From positions 23,418 to 87,417 of the forward strand of contig NZ_LWBU01000062.1 in the NCBI RefSeq assembly GCF_001646665.1: 64,000 nt of DNA, given 5' to 3'. The notes beneath the pieces were generated by a model. The model ran no database searches. It saw only the letters and a list, made by a program, of their open reading frames with translations, and was not told the origin of the DNA. This stretch comes from Streptomyces noursei (GTDB lineage: Bacteria; Actinomycetota; Actinomycetes; Streptomycetales; Streptomycetaceae). Positions 1-10,442 of this stretch are shown here, piece by piece (position 1 is the first letter of the stretch; the number at the start of each line of letters is the position of its first letter). The position numbers were made by a program, and so were the translations under genes.

Positions 1-42
1 GCCCCGCCCCCCACGACCCGCCCGGCGACGACCCGCACCGCC

Positions 43-66
43 CCGGCCCGCCCGGGGGCGGGCCGG
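43..66 (-). terminator. GC-rich hairpin after rocD
   Basis: A perfect 10-bp stem (43-52 pairing with 57-66) with a 4-nt loop lies 18 nt beyond the rocD stop codon. There is no U tract, which is usual for Streptomyces terminators. The 42 bases before it are C-rich and show nothing else. Confidence 0.6.
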
Positions 67-84
67 AGGAGCGACGGCGAACGG

Positions 85-1287
85 TCAGCGGAGGACCTGG
101 CGCAGCTGCTCCAGCCCCCAGTCGAGGTCCTCCTTGCTGATCACCAGGGGCGGGGCGATCCGGATCGTCGAGCCGTGGGTGTCCTTGACCAGGACCCCGC
201 GGTCCATCAGCTTCTCCGAGATCTCCCGGCCCGTGCCCAGGGCCGGCACGATGTCGACGCCCGCCCACAGGCCACGGCCGCGCACGGCCTCCACCGCCCC
301 GCCGCCGACCATCAGCCCCAGCTCGTGGTGGAGGTGGTCGCCCAGTTCGGCCGCCCGCTGCTGGTACTCGCCGGTGCGCAGCATCGCCAGCACCTCCAGC
401 GCCACCGCGCACGCCAGCGGGTTGCCGCCGAACGTCGAGCCGTGCTCGCCCGGCCGGTGGACACCCAGCACCGCCGCGCTCGACACGACCGCCGACACCG
501 GGACGACCCCGCCGCCGAGCGCCTTGCCCAGCACGTACATGTCCGGGACCACGCCCTCGTGTTCGCACGCGAACGTGCGGCCCGTGCGGCCCAGGCCCGA
601 CTGGATCTCGTCCGCGACGAACAGCACGTCCCGCTGCCGGGTCAGCTCCCGGACCGCCGGCAGGTAGCCGTCCGGGGGCACCAGCACCCCGGCCTCGCCC
701 TGGATCGGCTCCAGCAGCACGGCCACGGTGTTGTCGGTCATGGCGAGGTCCAGCGCGGCGAGGTCGCCGTACGGCACGATCTCGAACCCCGGTGTGTAGG
801 GGCCGTAGTCGGCCCGCGCCTCGGGGTCGGTGGAGAAGCTGACGATCGTGGTCGTACGGCCGTGGAAGTTGTCCGCCGCCACGATGATCTTCGCCATGCC
901 GTCCGGCACGCCCTTGACGCGATACCCCCACTTGCGGGCGGTCTTCACGGCGGTCTCCACCGCCTCCGCCCCGGTGTTCATCGGCAGCACCATCTCCATG
1001 CCGCAGAACTCGGCGAGCTGCGCGCAGAAGTCGGCGAACCGGTCGTGGTGGAACGCCCGTGACGTCAGCGTCACCCGGTCCAGCTGCGCCTTCGCGGCCT
1101 CGATGAGCCGCCGGTTGCCGTGCCCGAAGTTGAGCGCCGAGTAGCCGGCGAGCATGTCGAGGTAACGGCGGCCCTCGACGTCGGTCATCCAGGCACCGTC
1201 CGCCGAGGAGACGACGACGGGCAACGGGTGGTAGTTGTGCGCGCTGTGCGCCTCCGCGGAAGCGATCGCCTCTTGTGTGCTCGACAC
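85..1287 (-). CDS. rocD: ornithine aminotransferase
   Basis: PLP-dependent fold-type I enzyme of 400 residues, expected to convert ornithine plus 2-oxoglutarate to glutamate semialdehyde plus glutamate in cytosolic arginine catabolism. The sequence shows the class III aminotransferase landmarks: the NTGAEAVETAVK cofactor-phosphate region, the LFVADEIQSGLGRTG aspartate loop and the LGKALGGG segment carrying the PLP lysine. The GTG start at 1287 has a GGAG ribosome-binding site five bases upstream and gives the usual family length. A much longer open frame continues upstream but is only high-GC read-through. Divergent from glyA. Confidence 0.93.
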   Translation of the reverse strand: MSSTQEAIASAEAHSAHNYHPLPVVVSSADGAWMTDVEGRRYLDMLAGYSALNFGHGNRRLIEAAKAQLDRVTLTSRAFHHDRFADFCAQLAEFCGMEMVLPMNTGAEAVETAVKTARKWGYRVKGVPDGMAKIIVAADNFHGRTTTIVSFSTDPEARADYGPYTPGFEIVPYGDLAALDLAMTDNTVAVLLEPIQGEAGVLVPPDGYLPAVRELTRQRDVLFVADEIQSGLGRTGRTFACEHEGVVPDMYVLGKALGGGVVPVSAVVSSAAVLGVHRPGEHGSTFGGNPLACAVALEVLAMLRTGEYQQRAAELGDHLHHELGLMVGGGAVEAVRGRGLWAGVDIVPALGTGREISEKLMDRGVLVKDTHGSTIRIAPPLVISKEDLDWGLEQLRQVLR

Positions 1288-1392
1288 GGGATCTCCGTTC
1301 GTCCTGCGGCGTGGGGCGGTGGTGGCGCCCCTTTCTATCGTCGCTCGCCATGCGGACGGGGAAACCTCGCTGGGGCGGTGGCCGCTAGGGTG

Positions 1393-1485
1393 ACGGGTAC
1401 GCACGGCGACTGGCGTACGGGGAAGCGACCCCGGGGGAGCCGTGCGCGGCAGACCACACGAGGGTGCCGCCCGCCTGGGCACCCG
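1393..1485 (+). ncRNA. ZTP (pfl) riboswitch upstream of glyA
   Basis: The leader of glyA has the two conserved halves of the pfl/ZTP aptamer: a GGGTACGCACGGCGACTGGC-type block followed by CCGGGGGAGCC near 1430-1443, and the hallmark CCGCCTGGGCA element at 1470-1481. The second ends about 40 nt before the start codon. This RNA class senses the purine intermediate ZTP/ZMP, which accumulates when 10-formyl-THF is short, and glyA is a classic target because its product feeds one-carbon units to folate. Identified by eye; no covariance model was run. Confidence 0.82.
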
Positions 1486-1524
1486 AAGACCTCGTCCGTG
1501 CTGCCGGCCCCCTCGGAGGACGCC

Positions 1525-4051
<2,527 letters not shown>

Positions 4052-4257
4052 GACCGGCGTGAGCGCCGGACGGGACCCGGCGTCCCACCGGCGCTGCTCC
4101 GGAGTCCGGCCCGACGGCTCTGGTCACACGACGGGTCCAGCCGCCACACTGGCGGCTGACGGCACGGCGGACGGCCACCGGGTCACCGGCCACCGGCAGA
4201 AGACGACAGACGACGAACCGACCGGCGACGACCGAACCGACACTTGAGGAGAACGAC

Positions 4258-4848
4258 GTGGGGACCGTAACGCTCGGCGTTTCGATCGCGGTCCCGGAGC
4301 CCTACGGCAGCCTGCTCCAGGAGCAGCGCGCGGGCTTCGGTGATCCCGCCGCGCACGGCATCCCCACGCACGTCACGCTCCTGCCGCCGACCGAGGTCGA
4401 AGCGGCGCGGCTGCCGGCGGTCCGGGCGCACCTCGCCGAGGTGGCGGCGGCCTGCCGGTCGTTCCCGATGCGGCTGTCCGGCACCGGGACGTTCCGGCCG
4501 CTGTCGCCGGTCGTCTTCGTCCAGGTCGTGGAGGGCGCGGCGGCCTGCTCCTGGCTCCAGCAGCGGGTGCGGGACGCGTCGGGCCCGCTGGAGCGGGAGC
4601 TCCAGTTCCCGTACCACCCGCATGTGACCGTGGCGCACGGCATCGCCGAGGACGCGATGGACCGGGCCTACGAGGAGCTGGCCGACTTCGAGGCGGCGTG
4701 GACCGTCGGCTCGTTCGCCCTGTACGAGCAGGGCTCCGACGGGGTGTGGCGGAAGCTGTCCGAGTACGAGTTCGGGGCCGGCCGCCCGGCGCCGTCCGTG
4801 CCCGCGCAGGGCTCACCCGTGGACGAGCCGGCCGCCACGCGCTCCTGA
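4258..4848 (+). CDS. 2'-5' RNA ligase family (2H phosphoesterase) protein
   Basis: Protein of 196 residues with the paired catalytic motifs of the 2H phosphoesterase superfamily, THVTLLPP near residue 38 and PHVTVAHG near residue 121. The family comprises LigT/ThpR cyclic phosphodiesterases that act on 2',3'-cyclic phosphates, and the substrate here is unknown. Start is GTG 4258 with GAGGAG seven bases upstream. The tail after residue 175 is proline/alanine-rich and probably disordered. The 206-bp gap after trpS, with a small CCGGCG hairpin near 4054-4068, suggests its own promoter. Confidence 0.85.
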   Translation: MGTVTLGVSIAVPEPYGSLLQEQRAGFGDPAAHGIPTHVTLLPPTEVEAARLPAVRAHLAEVAAACRSFPMRLSGTGTFRPLSPVVFVQVVEGAAACSWLQQRVRDASGPLERELQFPYHPHVTVAHGIAEDAMDRAYEELADFEAAWTVGSFALYEQGSDGVWRKLSEYEFGAGRPAPSVPAQGSPVDEPAATRS

Positions 4849-4876
4849 CCGCCGGCGCCCCGCGGCGGCGGTCGGC

Positions 4877-5647
4877 TCACAGCGGCAGGCGGCGGAAGAC
4901 CGTGCGGGGGACGTGCCGGAGCGCCGACATCACCAGGCGCATCGCGCCCGGCACCCACACCGTCTCCGAGCGGCGCCACAGGCCCTGCTCGATGGCGTGC
5001 GCCACCGCCTCCGGGGTCGTCGCCATCGGTGCCTCCGTCAGCCCGGCCGTCATCCTGGTGCGGACGAAGCCGGGCCGGACCACCATCACGTGGACGCCCG
5101 AGCCGTGCAGCGCGTCGCCCAGGCCCTGGGCGAAGGCGTCCAGGCCGGCCTTGCTGGAGCCGTAGATGAAGTTGGCGCGCCGGACGCGTTCACCGGCCAC
5201 CGACGACAGCACGACCAGCGAGCCGTGGCCCTGGGCGCGCAGCGCGTTGGCGCAGATCAGACCGGCCGAGACGGCGCCGGTGTAGTTGGTCTGGGCGACG
5301 CGCACGGCGGCGAGCGGCGCCGCCTCGTCGCGCCCCTGGTCGCCCAGGACGCCGAAGGCGAGCAGCACCATGTCGACGTCGCCCTCCGCGAAGACCTTCC
5401 CCAGCGCCTCCTCGTGCGCCGACGGGTCCAGCGCGTCGAAGGGGACCGTGCGGACCGTCACCGCGTCCGTCTCCGGGCGCAGCCCGCGCAGTGCGGCCGC
5501 GGCGGCCTCCAGGTCGGGGGAGGGGCGGCCGGCCAGCCAGACGGTCCGGGTGCGCCTCGCGACGAGGCGGCGGGCGGTGGCGAGGCCGATCTCGGACGTG
5601 CCGCCGAGGACGAGCAGGGACTGGGGGGCGCCGAAGGCGTCCTTCAT
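4877..5647 (-). CDS. DprE2-like decaprenylphosphoryl-2-keto-ribose reductase (SDR)
   Basis: Short-chain dehydrogenase of 256 residues. It has the nucleotide-binding GGTSEIG motif near residue 16, a YGSSKAG catalytic Tyr/Lys near residue 155 and the RPGFVRTRMT segment, all as in mycobacterial DprE2 (Rv3791). Together with the oxidase just upstream it should epimerise polyprenyl-phosphoryl ribose to arabinose via the 2-keto intermediate. It starts 10 nt after the oxidase stop, with AAGGAG including that stop codon, so the two are translationally linked. The polyprenol length and the fate of the sugar in this non-mycolate organism are unknown. Confidence 0.85.
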   Translation of the reverse strand: MKDAFGAPQSLLVLGGTSEIGLATARRLVARRTRTVWLAGRPSPDLEAAAAALRGLRPETDAVTVRTVPFDALDPSAHEEALGKVFAEGDVDMVLLAFGVLGDQGRDEAAPLAAVRVAQTNYTGAVSAGLICANALRAQGHGSLVVLSSVAGERVRRANFIYGSSKAGLDAFAQGLGDALHGSGVHVMVVRPGFVRTRMTAGLTEAPMATTPEAVAHAIEQGLWRRSETVWVPGAMRLVMSALRHVPRTVFRRLPL

Positions 5648-5657
5648 GACGTACTCC

Positions 5658-7025
5658 TTACAGGCCGAGGCGGCGGGCGAGGTCCGAGGTGAACACCGCG
5701 CGCGGGTCCAGCTCGGCGCGCAGGTCGAGGAAGTCCGGCAGACGCGGGTACATCACGCGCAGCGCGTCCGGGCGCAGCCGGGAGTCCTTGGCGAGGTAGA
5801 CGCGCCCGCCCGCGCCCGCCACCTCCTCGTCGAGCTCGTCGAGGAACGCGCCGAGGCCGGTGAGCCCGGCCGGGATGTCCAGCGCCAGCGTCCAGCCGGG
5901 CATGGGGAAGGACAGCCAGCCGGGGTCGCCCTCGCCGAACCGCTTCAGGACCGCGAGGAACGACGGGCAGCCCCGGCGCGCGATCCGGCGCACGATGCGG
6001 CGCAGGGTGTCCTCCCGCCCGTACCCGACGACGAACTGGTACTGGACGAAGCCGGCGCGCCCGTACACCCGGTTCCAGTGCGGGACCCCGTCCAGGGGGT
6101 GGAAGAAGGCGGACAGCCGCTGGAGCTCGCCGGTGCGGTGGCGGGGCGCCCTGCGGTACCAGAGCTCGTTGAACAGGCCGACGGCTGGGCGGCTGAGCAG
6201 CCCGTCCGGGACGAACGCCGGGGCGGCCGGCAGCCGGCCGGGGCGGAAGGCGAGGGGGTCGCGCCGGGCCCGCCGGGGGAGCGCGTCGTACGGGGCGTGG
6301 TCGCCCCGCGTGAGCACGGCCCGGCCGGTGGCGGCCCCGCGCGCCAGCAGGTCGATCCAGGCGACGGAGTAGCGGTAGCCGTGGTCGTTGGCGGTCAGGC
6401 GGGCCATCAGGTCGTCGAGGTCGGTGGCGCGTTCCGTGTCGACCGACATCAGGGACGTCTCGACGGGCAGGAGCTGCACGGTCGCGGAGAGGATCACACC
6501 GGTCAGCCCCATGCCGCCGGTGGTCGCGTCGAACAGGTCGGTGCCCGGCAGGACGGTGCGGATGGTGCCGTCGGCGGTGAGCAGGTCGAAGGCGCGTACG
6601 TGGCGGCCGAAGGAGCCCGAGACATGGTGGTTCTTGCCGTGGATGTCGGCGCCGATGGCCCCGCCGACGGTGACGTAGCGGGTGCCGGGGGTGACCGGGA
6701 CGAACCAGCCGAGCGGCAGCAGCACCTCCATCAGGCGGTGCAGGCTGACACCCGCGTCGCACACCACGAGCCCGGCGTCCGCGTCGATGGAGCGGATCCG
6801 GGCGAGGCCGGTCATGTCCAGCACGGCACCGCCCGCGTTCTGCGCCGCGTCGCCGTACGCCCGGCCGAGCCCGCGGGCGATGCCCCCGCGCGTGCCGCAG
6901 GCGCGGACGGCGGCGGCCGCTTCCTCGTAGCTGCGGGGGCGGACGAGGCGGGCGACGGACGGGGCGGTACGGCCCCAGCCGGTCACCGGCCCGGCCGGTT
7001 CGGTGGAGGTCTCGGCGTCGGACAT
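5658..7025 (-). CDS. DprE1-like FAD-dependent decaprenylphosphoryl-ribose oxidase
   Basis: Protein of 455 residues with the VAO-type FAD-binding fold. The GLGRAYGDAAQNAGGAV and TVGGAIGADIHGKNHH stretches match the flavin pocket of mycobacterial DprE1 (Rv3790). Expected to oxidise the C2 hydroxyl of polyprenylphosphoryl-ribose. ATG 7025 is chosen; the open frame runs much further back through the divergent gene, which is read-through. First gene of a leftward pair with the DprE2-like gene, divergent from the PAP2/UbiA/GtrA genes across a 163-bp gap that must hold both promoters. Confidence 0.85.
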   Translation of the reverse strand: MSDAETSTEPAGPVTGWGRTAPSVARLVRPRSYEEAAAAVRACGTRGGIARGLGRAYGDAAQNAGGAVLDMTGLARIRSIDADAGLVVCDAGVSLHRLMEVLLPLGWFVPVTPGTRYVTVGGAIGADIHGKNHHVSGSFGRHVRAFDLLTADGTIRTVLPGTDLFDATTGGMGLTGVILSATVQLLPVETSLMSVDTERATDLDDLMARLTANDHGYRYSVAWIDLLARGAATGRAVLTRGDHAPYDALPRRARRDPLAFRPGRLPAAPAFVPDGLLSRPAVGLFNELWYRRAPRHRTGELQRLSAFFHPLDGVPHWNRVYGRAGFVQYQFVVGYGREDTLRRIVRRIARRGCPSFLAVLKRFGEGDPGWLSFPMPGWTLALDIPAGLTGLGAFLDELDEEVAGAGGRVYLAKDSRLRPDALRVMYPRLPDFLDLRAELDPRAVFTSDLARRLGL

Positions 7026-7188
7026 GAACGCGACCGTATCGCCGTACTTGCGTTGTTCGTGCGGTTTGTCGGCTGAGTCGCCCGGCTCGCCGAAATGGGT
7101 GATTAAACGAGTGTCATGAAAGATTGCCGCGTCCTGCGGCGTCCGGGGCGCCAGAGTCGTCGGTGGACGACGAAAGGGGTGGCGGAGC

Positions 7189-8226
7189 ATGCGCAAGGCG
7201 GGCACCCGGTGGGAGGGCGCCGATCGTCGGCTCCTGGACGTGCTGCACGGCTTCGGCCGCCGCAGGCCGGCGGTGGCGGCGACCGCGCGGACGCTCTCGC
7301 TCACGGGCGAGCACGCCGCGCTCTGGCTCGCGGCGGGGCTCGCCGCGGCGGCGGCCGACCGCCCGCGACGCGGCGCGTGGCTGCGCGCCACCGCCCTGAC
7401 GGCCGCGGCGCACCTGACGGGCTCCGCCCTGAAGCACCTGGTCCGGCGCCCCCGCCCGGTCCCGCCCGCAGCGCCTCCGCACGGCCGGGCCGCCGGGCCG
7501 GGGCCCGTGTCCGTGCCCGTGCCTGTGTCCGCCACCGCGCCCGCCGGGCCGGGGTCCCCGGCCGCCGGTTGCTGCGGTGGGCCCGTGCCCGGGGCGTGCG
7601 CCGGTGCCGGGCCGAACGCGCGCGGCCGGCGGGCGCCGCTGACGGTGACCGTCACCGGGCCGGTCACGGCGTGCCCGCCCGCTCCCGTTCCCGCATCGGC
7701 GGAACCTGCGCCCGACCGCGCGCCCGCAGAGCCCGAGCCCGACCCGGCCCCTGTACCCCTCGCACCCGAGCCCGAGCCCCCGTCCGCCGGACCCGAACCC
7801 GGACCCCAGCCCACGCCCCCGTCCGCCACCTCCGGGCACGAGGCCGAGCCTTCCGCCGTCCGGCGCGGGACCGTTGCGCCCCGTCCCGGGTACCCGGCCG
7901 CCCCGGGTGGCCGGCCGGGCGGGGCGTTCCGGCCGGTCGTCGGGCGGTACGCGTTTCCCAGCTCGCACGCCGCCTCCGCGGCCGCCGCCGCCGTGGCGTT
8001 CGCGGCGGTGCGGCCCGGCGCGCGCTGGGCCGGGGTGCCGGTGGCGGCCGCGATGTGCCTGTCGCGACTGGTGCTGGGCGTCCACCACCCGACCGACGTG
8101 CTGGCCGGCGCCCTGCTGGGGGCCGTGACGGCCCGGGTGGGCCACCGGTGGGCGCCGACCCCGGTGCAGGATCGTTTCTCCAGAGGCGGGGCACCCGCCC
8201 CGCGGACCGGTGGCCGCCATGGGTGA
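7189..8226 (+). CDS. PAP2 phosphatase with a long Pro/Ala-rich insertion
   Basis: Protein of 345 residues with the three PAP2 signature motifs: KHLVRRPRP (82-90), FPSSHAAS (256-263) and SRLVLGVHHPTDV (292-304). Rv3807c is the mycobacterial equivalent, proposed to dephosphorylate polyprenyl-phosphoryl-phosphoribose made by the UbiA partner. Unusually, about 160 residues of Pro/Ala/Gly/Glu-rich low-complexity sequence (roughly 91-248) lie between motifs 1 and 2, where compact relatives have a short loop. The frame is intact throughout. Its 3' end overlaps the UbiA gene. Confidence 0.87.
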   Translation: MRKAGTRWEGADRRLLDVLHGFGRRRPAVAATARTLSLTGEHAALWLAAGLAAAAADRPRRGAWLRATALTAAAHLTGSALKHLVRRPRPVPPAAPPHGRAAGPGPVSVPVPVSATAPAGPGSPAAGCCGGPVPGACAGAGPNARGRRAPLTVTVTGPVTACPPAPVPASAEPAPDRAPAEPEPDPAPVPLAPEPEPPSAGPEPGPQPTPPSATSGHEAEPSAVRRGTVAPRPGYPAAPGGRPGGAFRPVVGRYAFPSSHAASAAAAAVAFAAVRPGARWAGVPVAAAMCLSRLVLGVHHPTDVLAGALLGAVTARVGHRWAPTPVQDRFSRGGAPAPRTGGRHG

Positions 8227-9130
8227 GCCGACCGTCGCGGGGGCCGTCACGCGCCCGGCGCCCCCCATGGTCCTGCTGCCCCTCGGGCTCGTCCGGGCCG
8301 CGCGCCCCCGGCAGTGGGTCAAGAACGTCCTCGTGGCCGCCGCCCCCGCCGCCGCCGGGCAGCTGGTGTCCCGGCACACCGCCCTCCAACTGGGCATCGT
8401 CTTCGTGCTGTTCACCGCCGCGGCGGCGGCCGTCTACCTCGTCAACGACGCCCGCGACGCCGAGGCCGACCGCGCCCACCCGGTCAAGTGCCGCCGCCCC
8501 GTGGCCGCCGGGGAGGTCCCCGTCCCCGTGGCGTACGGCACCGGCGGCCTCCTCGCGGTCGCCGCGCTCCTCGGCGCCGCCACGCTGTGCAACGCCCTGA
8601 CGGCCGCGCTGCTGGCCGCGTACCTCGTGATGCAACTCGCCTACTGCCTGCGCCTCAAGCACGTCCTCGTCGTCGACCTCGCCGTCGTCACGACCGGCTT
8701 CGTGATGCGCGCCATGATCGGCGGTGTGGCGCTCGGCATCCCGCTCTCGCGCTGGTTCCTCATCACCACCGGCTTCGGCGCCCTCTTCATGGTCGCCGCC
8801 AAGCGCTACTCCGAGGCCGTCCAGATGGCCGGGCGGGCGGGGCGGACCCGCGTCCTGCTCACCGAGTACACCACCGGCTACCTCCGCTTCGTCTGGCAGC
8901 TCGCCGCCGGTGTCGCCGTGCTCGGCTACTGCCTCTGGGCGCTGGAGCACAGCGGCACCTGGCGCCAGCTGTCCACCGTCGCCTTCATCCTCGGCGTCCT
9001 GCGCTACGCGGTCTTCGCCGACCGCGGCACCGCGGGCGCCCCCGAGGACGTCGTCCTGCGCGACCGCCCCCTCGCGGTGATCGGCCTCGCCTGGCTGGCG
9101 ATGTACGGGATGGCGGTGGCGGACCCGTGA
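8219..9130 (+). CDS. UbiA-family decaprenyl-phosphate phosphoribosyltransferase
   Basis: Integral membrane prenyltransferase of about 303 residues, with eight or nine hydrophobic segments. The NDARDAEADRAHP aspartate motif is the catalytic signature shared with Rv3806c (DPPR synthase), which transfers 5-phosphoribose from PRPP to a polyprenyl phosphate; RPRQWVKN near the N-terminus is also typical. ATG 8219 overlaps the PAP2 stop by eight bases; an in-frame GTG at 8210 is the alternative. Its stop overlaps the GtrA start as GTGA, so the three genes form one operon. Confidence 0.87.
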   Translation: MGEPTVAGAVTRPAPPMVLLPLGLVRAARPRQWVKNVLVAAAPAAAGQLVSRHTALQLGIVFVLFTAAAAAVYLVNDARDAEADRAHPVKCRRPVAAGEVPVPVAYGTGGLLAVAALLGAATLCNALTAALLAAYLVMQLAYCLRLKHVLVVDLAVVTTGFVMRAMIGGVALGIPLSRWFLITTGFGALFMVAAKRYSEAVQMAGRAGRTRVLLTEYTTGYLRFVWQLAAGVAVLGYCLWALEHSGTWRQLSTVAFILGVLRYAVFADRGTAGAPEDVVLRDRPLAVIGLAWLAMYGMAVADP

Positions 9131-9534
9131 GGCGGGAGGCGCTCGGGTTCCTGCTCGTCGGAGGCGTGGCGTACGCCGCCGACCTGGCGCTCTTCCTCGC
9201 GCTCCGGCCGCACTTCGCCCCCCTGCCCGCCAAGGCCCTCGCCTTCCTCGCGGGCTGCACCGTCGCCTACCTCGGCAACGCCCTCGGCACGTACCGCCGC
9301 CGCAGCCTCCACCTGCGCCAGTACGGGGCGTTCTTCGGGGTGAACCTCGCCGGCGCCGCCGTGCAGCTCGCGTGCCTCGGCGTGTCGCACTACGGCCTCG
9401 GCCTCACCTCACCGCTGGCCGACACCGTCTCCGGGCTGGGCGTGGGCATGGTCCTGGCCACCGGCGTCCGCTTCTGGGGGACCCGCACGCTCGTCTTCGG
9501 GCCACGGGGTAGGGACACGTCATGGACTGGCTGA
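9127..9534 (+). CDS. GtrA family membrane protein
   Basis: Protein of 135 residues with four predicted transmembrane helices and the GtrA pattern (FLLVGGVAYAADL at the N-terminus, FWGTRTLVF at the C-terminus). GtrA proteins help move or organise lipid-linked sugars; Rv3789 is the member beside the mycobacterial DprE genes. Starts at GTG within the UbiA stop and overlaps the next gene by 13 nt. The ORF is hidden inside a longer read-through frame, and the start was placed from the overlap and the first helix. Confidence 0.85.
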   Translation: MRREALGFLLVGGVAYAADLALFLALRPHFAPLPAKALAFLAGCTVAYLGNALGTYRRRSLHLRQYGAFFGVNLAGAAVQLACLGVSHYGLGLTSPLADTVSGLGVGMVLATGVRFWGTRTLVFGPRGRDTSWTG

Positions 9535-10442
9535 CCAAGCTCCCCGTCATCGGCCCGTGGGCCGCGCGTCTGATGCGCACGCACGCCTGGCGCTCGTACG
9601 AGACCCTCGACCACGCCCACTGGACCCGCCTGGCCGCCGCCATCACCTTCATCAGCTTCCTGGCGCTCTTCCCGCTGATCACGGTCGCCGCCGCCGTCGG
9701 CGCCGCGCTCCTGACCGACGCGCAGCTGCGCGACCTGGAGGAGAGGATCGCCGAACAGGTCCCCGGGATCTCCGACCAGCTGGACCTCGACGCGCTCGTC
9801 GCCAACGCCGGCACCGTGGGCCTCGTCGCGGGCGCCCTGCTCCTGTTCACCGGCATCGGCTGGGTGGGCTCCATGCGCGACTGCCTGCGGGCCGTGTGGG
9901 GGACCGACGACTGCGACGAGGGCAACCCCGTCGTCCGCAAGGCCAAGGACGCCGTGATCCTGCTCGGCCTGGGCCTGACCGGTCTGGCCTCGTTCGCCGC
10001 CTCCGGCCTCGGCTCCACCGCCGTCGGCTGGACCGCCGACCGGCTGGGCATCTCCGGGAGCGGCGCCGGCGGCGTGCTGCTCCAGGCCGCCGCGCTCGCC
10101 GCCGCCGTCCTCGCCGACTTCCTGATCCTGCTGTACGTGCTGACGCTGCTGCCCGGCGTCCAGCCGCCGCGCCGCCGTCTGGTGGTGGCGGGGCTGATCG
10201 GCGCGGTCGGCTTCGAGGCGCTGAAGCTGCTGCTCGGCGGCTACATGAAGGGCGTGGCGGCGAAGTCGATGTACGGGGCGTTCGGGGTGCCCGTGGCGCT
10301 CCTGCTGTGGATCAACTTCACCGCCAAGCTGCTGCTGTTCTGCGCCGCCTGGACCGCTACTCGCTCCCGGACCCGGACCCGGACCCGGACCCGGACTGAC
10401 GACGACGTCGTACGAGATCGGGAAGCGGCCACCGCCGGTTGA
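9522..10442 (+). CDS. YihY/BrkB family inner-membrane protein
   Basis: Protein of 306 residues with about six hydrophobic helices and the family's HAYRxY-like N-terminus (HWTRLAAAITFISFLALFP), RKAKDAVILLGLG and LWINFTAKLLLF regions. Older databases call this family ribonuclease BN, which is not supported. The C-terminus is an arginine/threonine-alternating tail produced by a hexanucleotide repeat, running into a short acidic and basic end. The last 86 bp overlap the 3' end of the converging carboxypeptidase gene. Confidence 0.85.
   Translation: MDWLTKLPVIGPWAARLMRTHAWRSYETLDHAHWTRLAAAITFISFLALFPLITVAAAVGAALLTDAQLRDLEERIAEQVPGISDQLDLDALVANAGTVGLVAGALLLFTGIGWVGSMRDCLRAVWGTDDCDEGNPVVRKAKDAVILLGLGLTGLASFAASGLGSTAVGWTADRLGISGSGAGGVLLQAAALAAAVLADFLILLYVLTLLPGVQPPRRRLVVAGLIGAVGFEALKLLLGGYMKGVAAKSMYGAFGVPVALLLWINFTAKLLLFCAAWTATRSRTRTRTRTRTDDDVVRDREAATAG

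Noticed and set aside
1120..1524. N-terminal extension of glyA
   Set aside because: It would translate the riboswitch leader, and the ATG at 1525 has the ribosome-binding site and family N-terminus.
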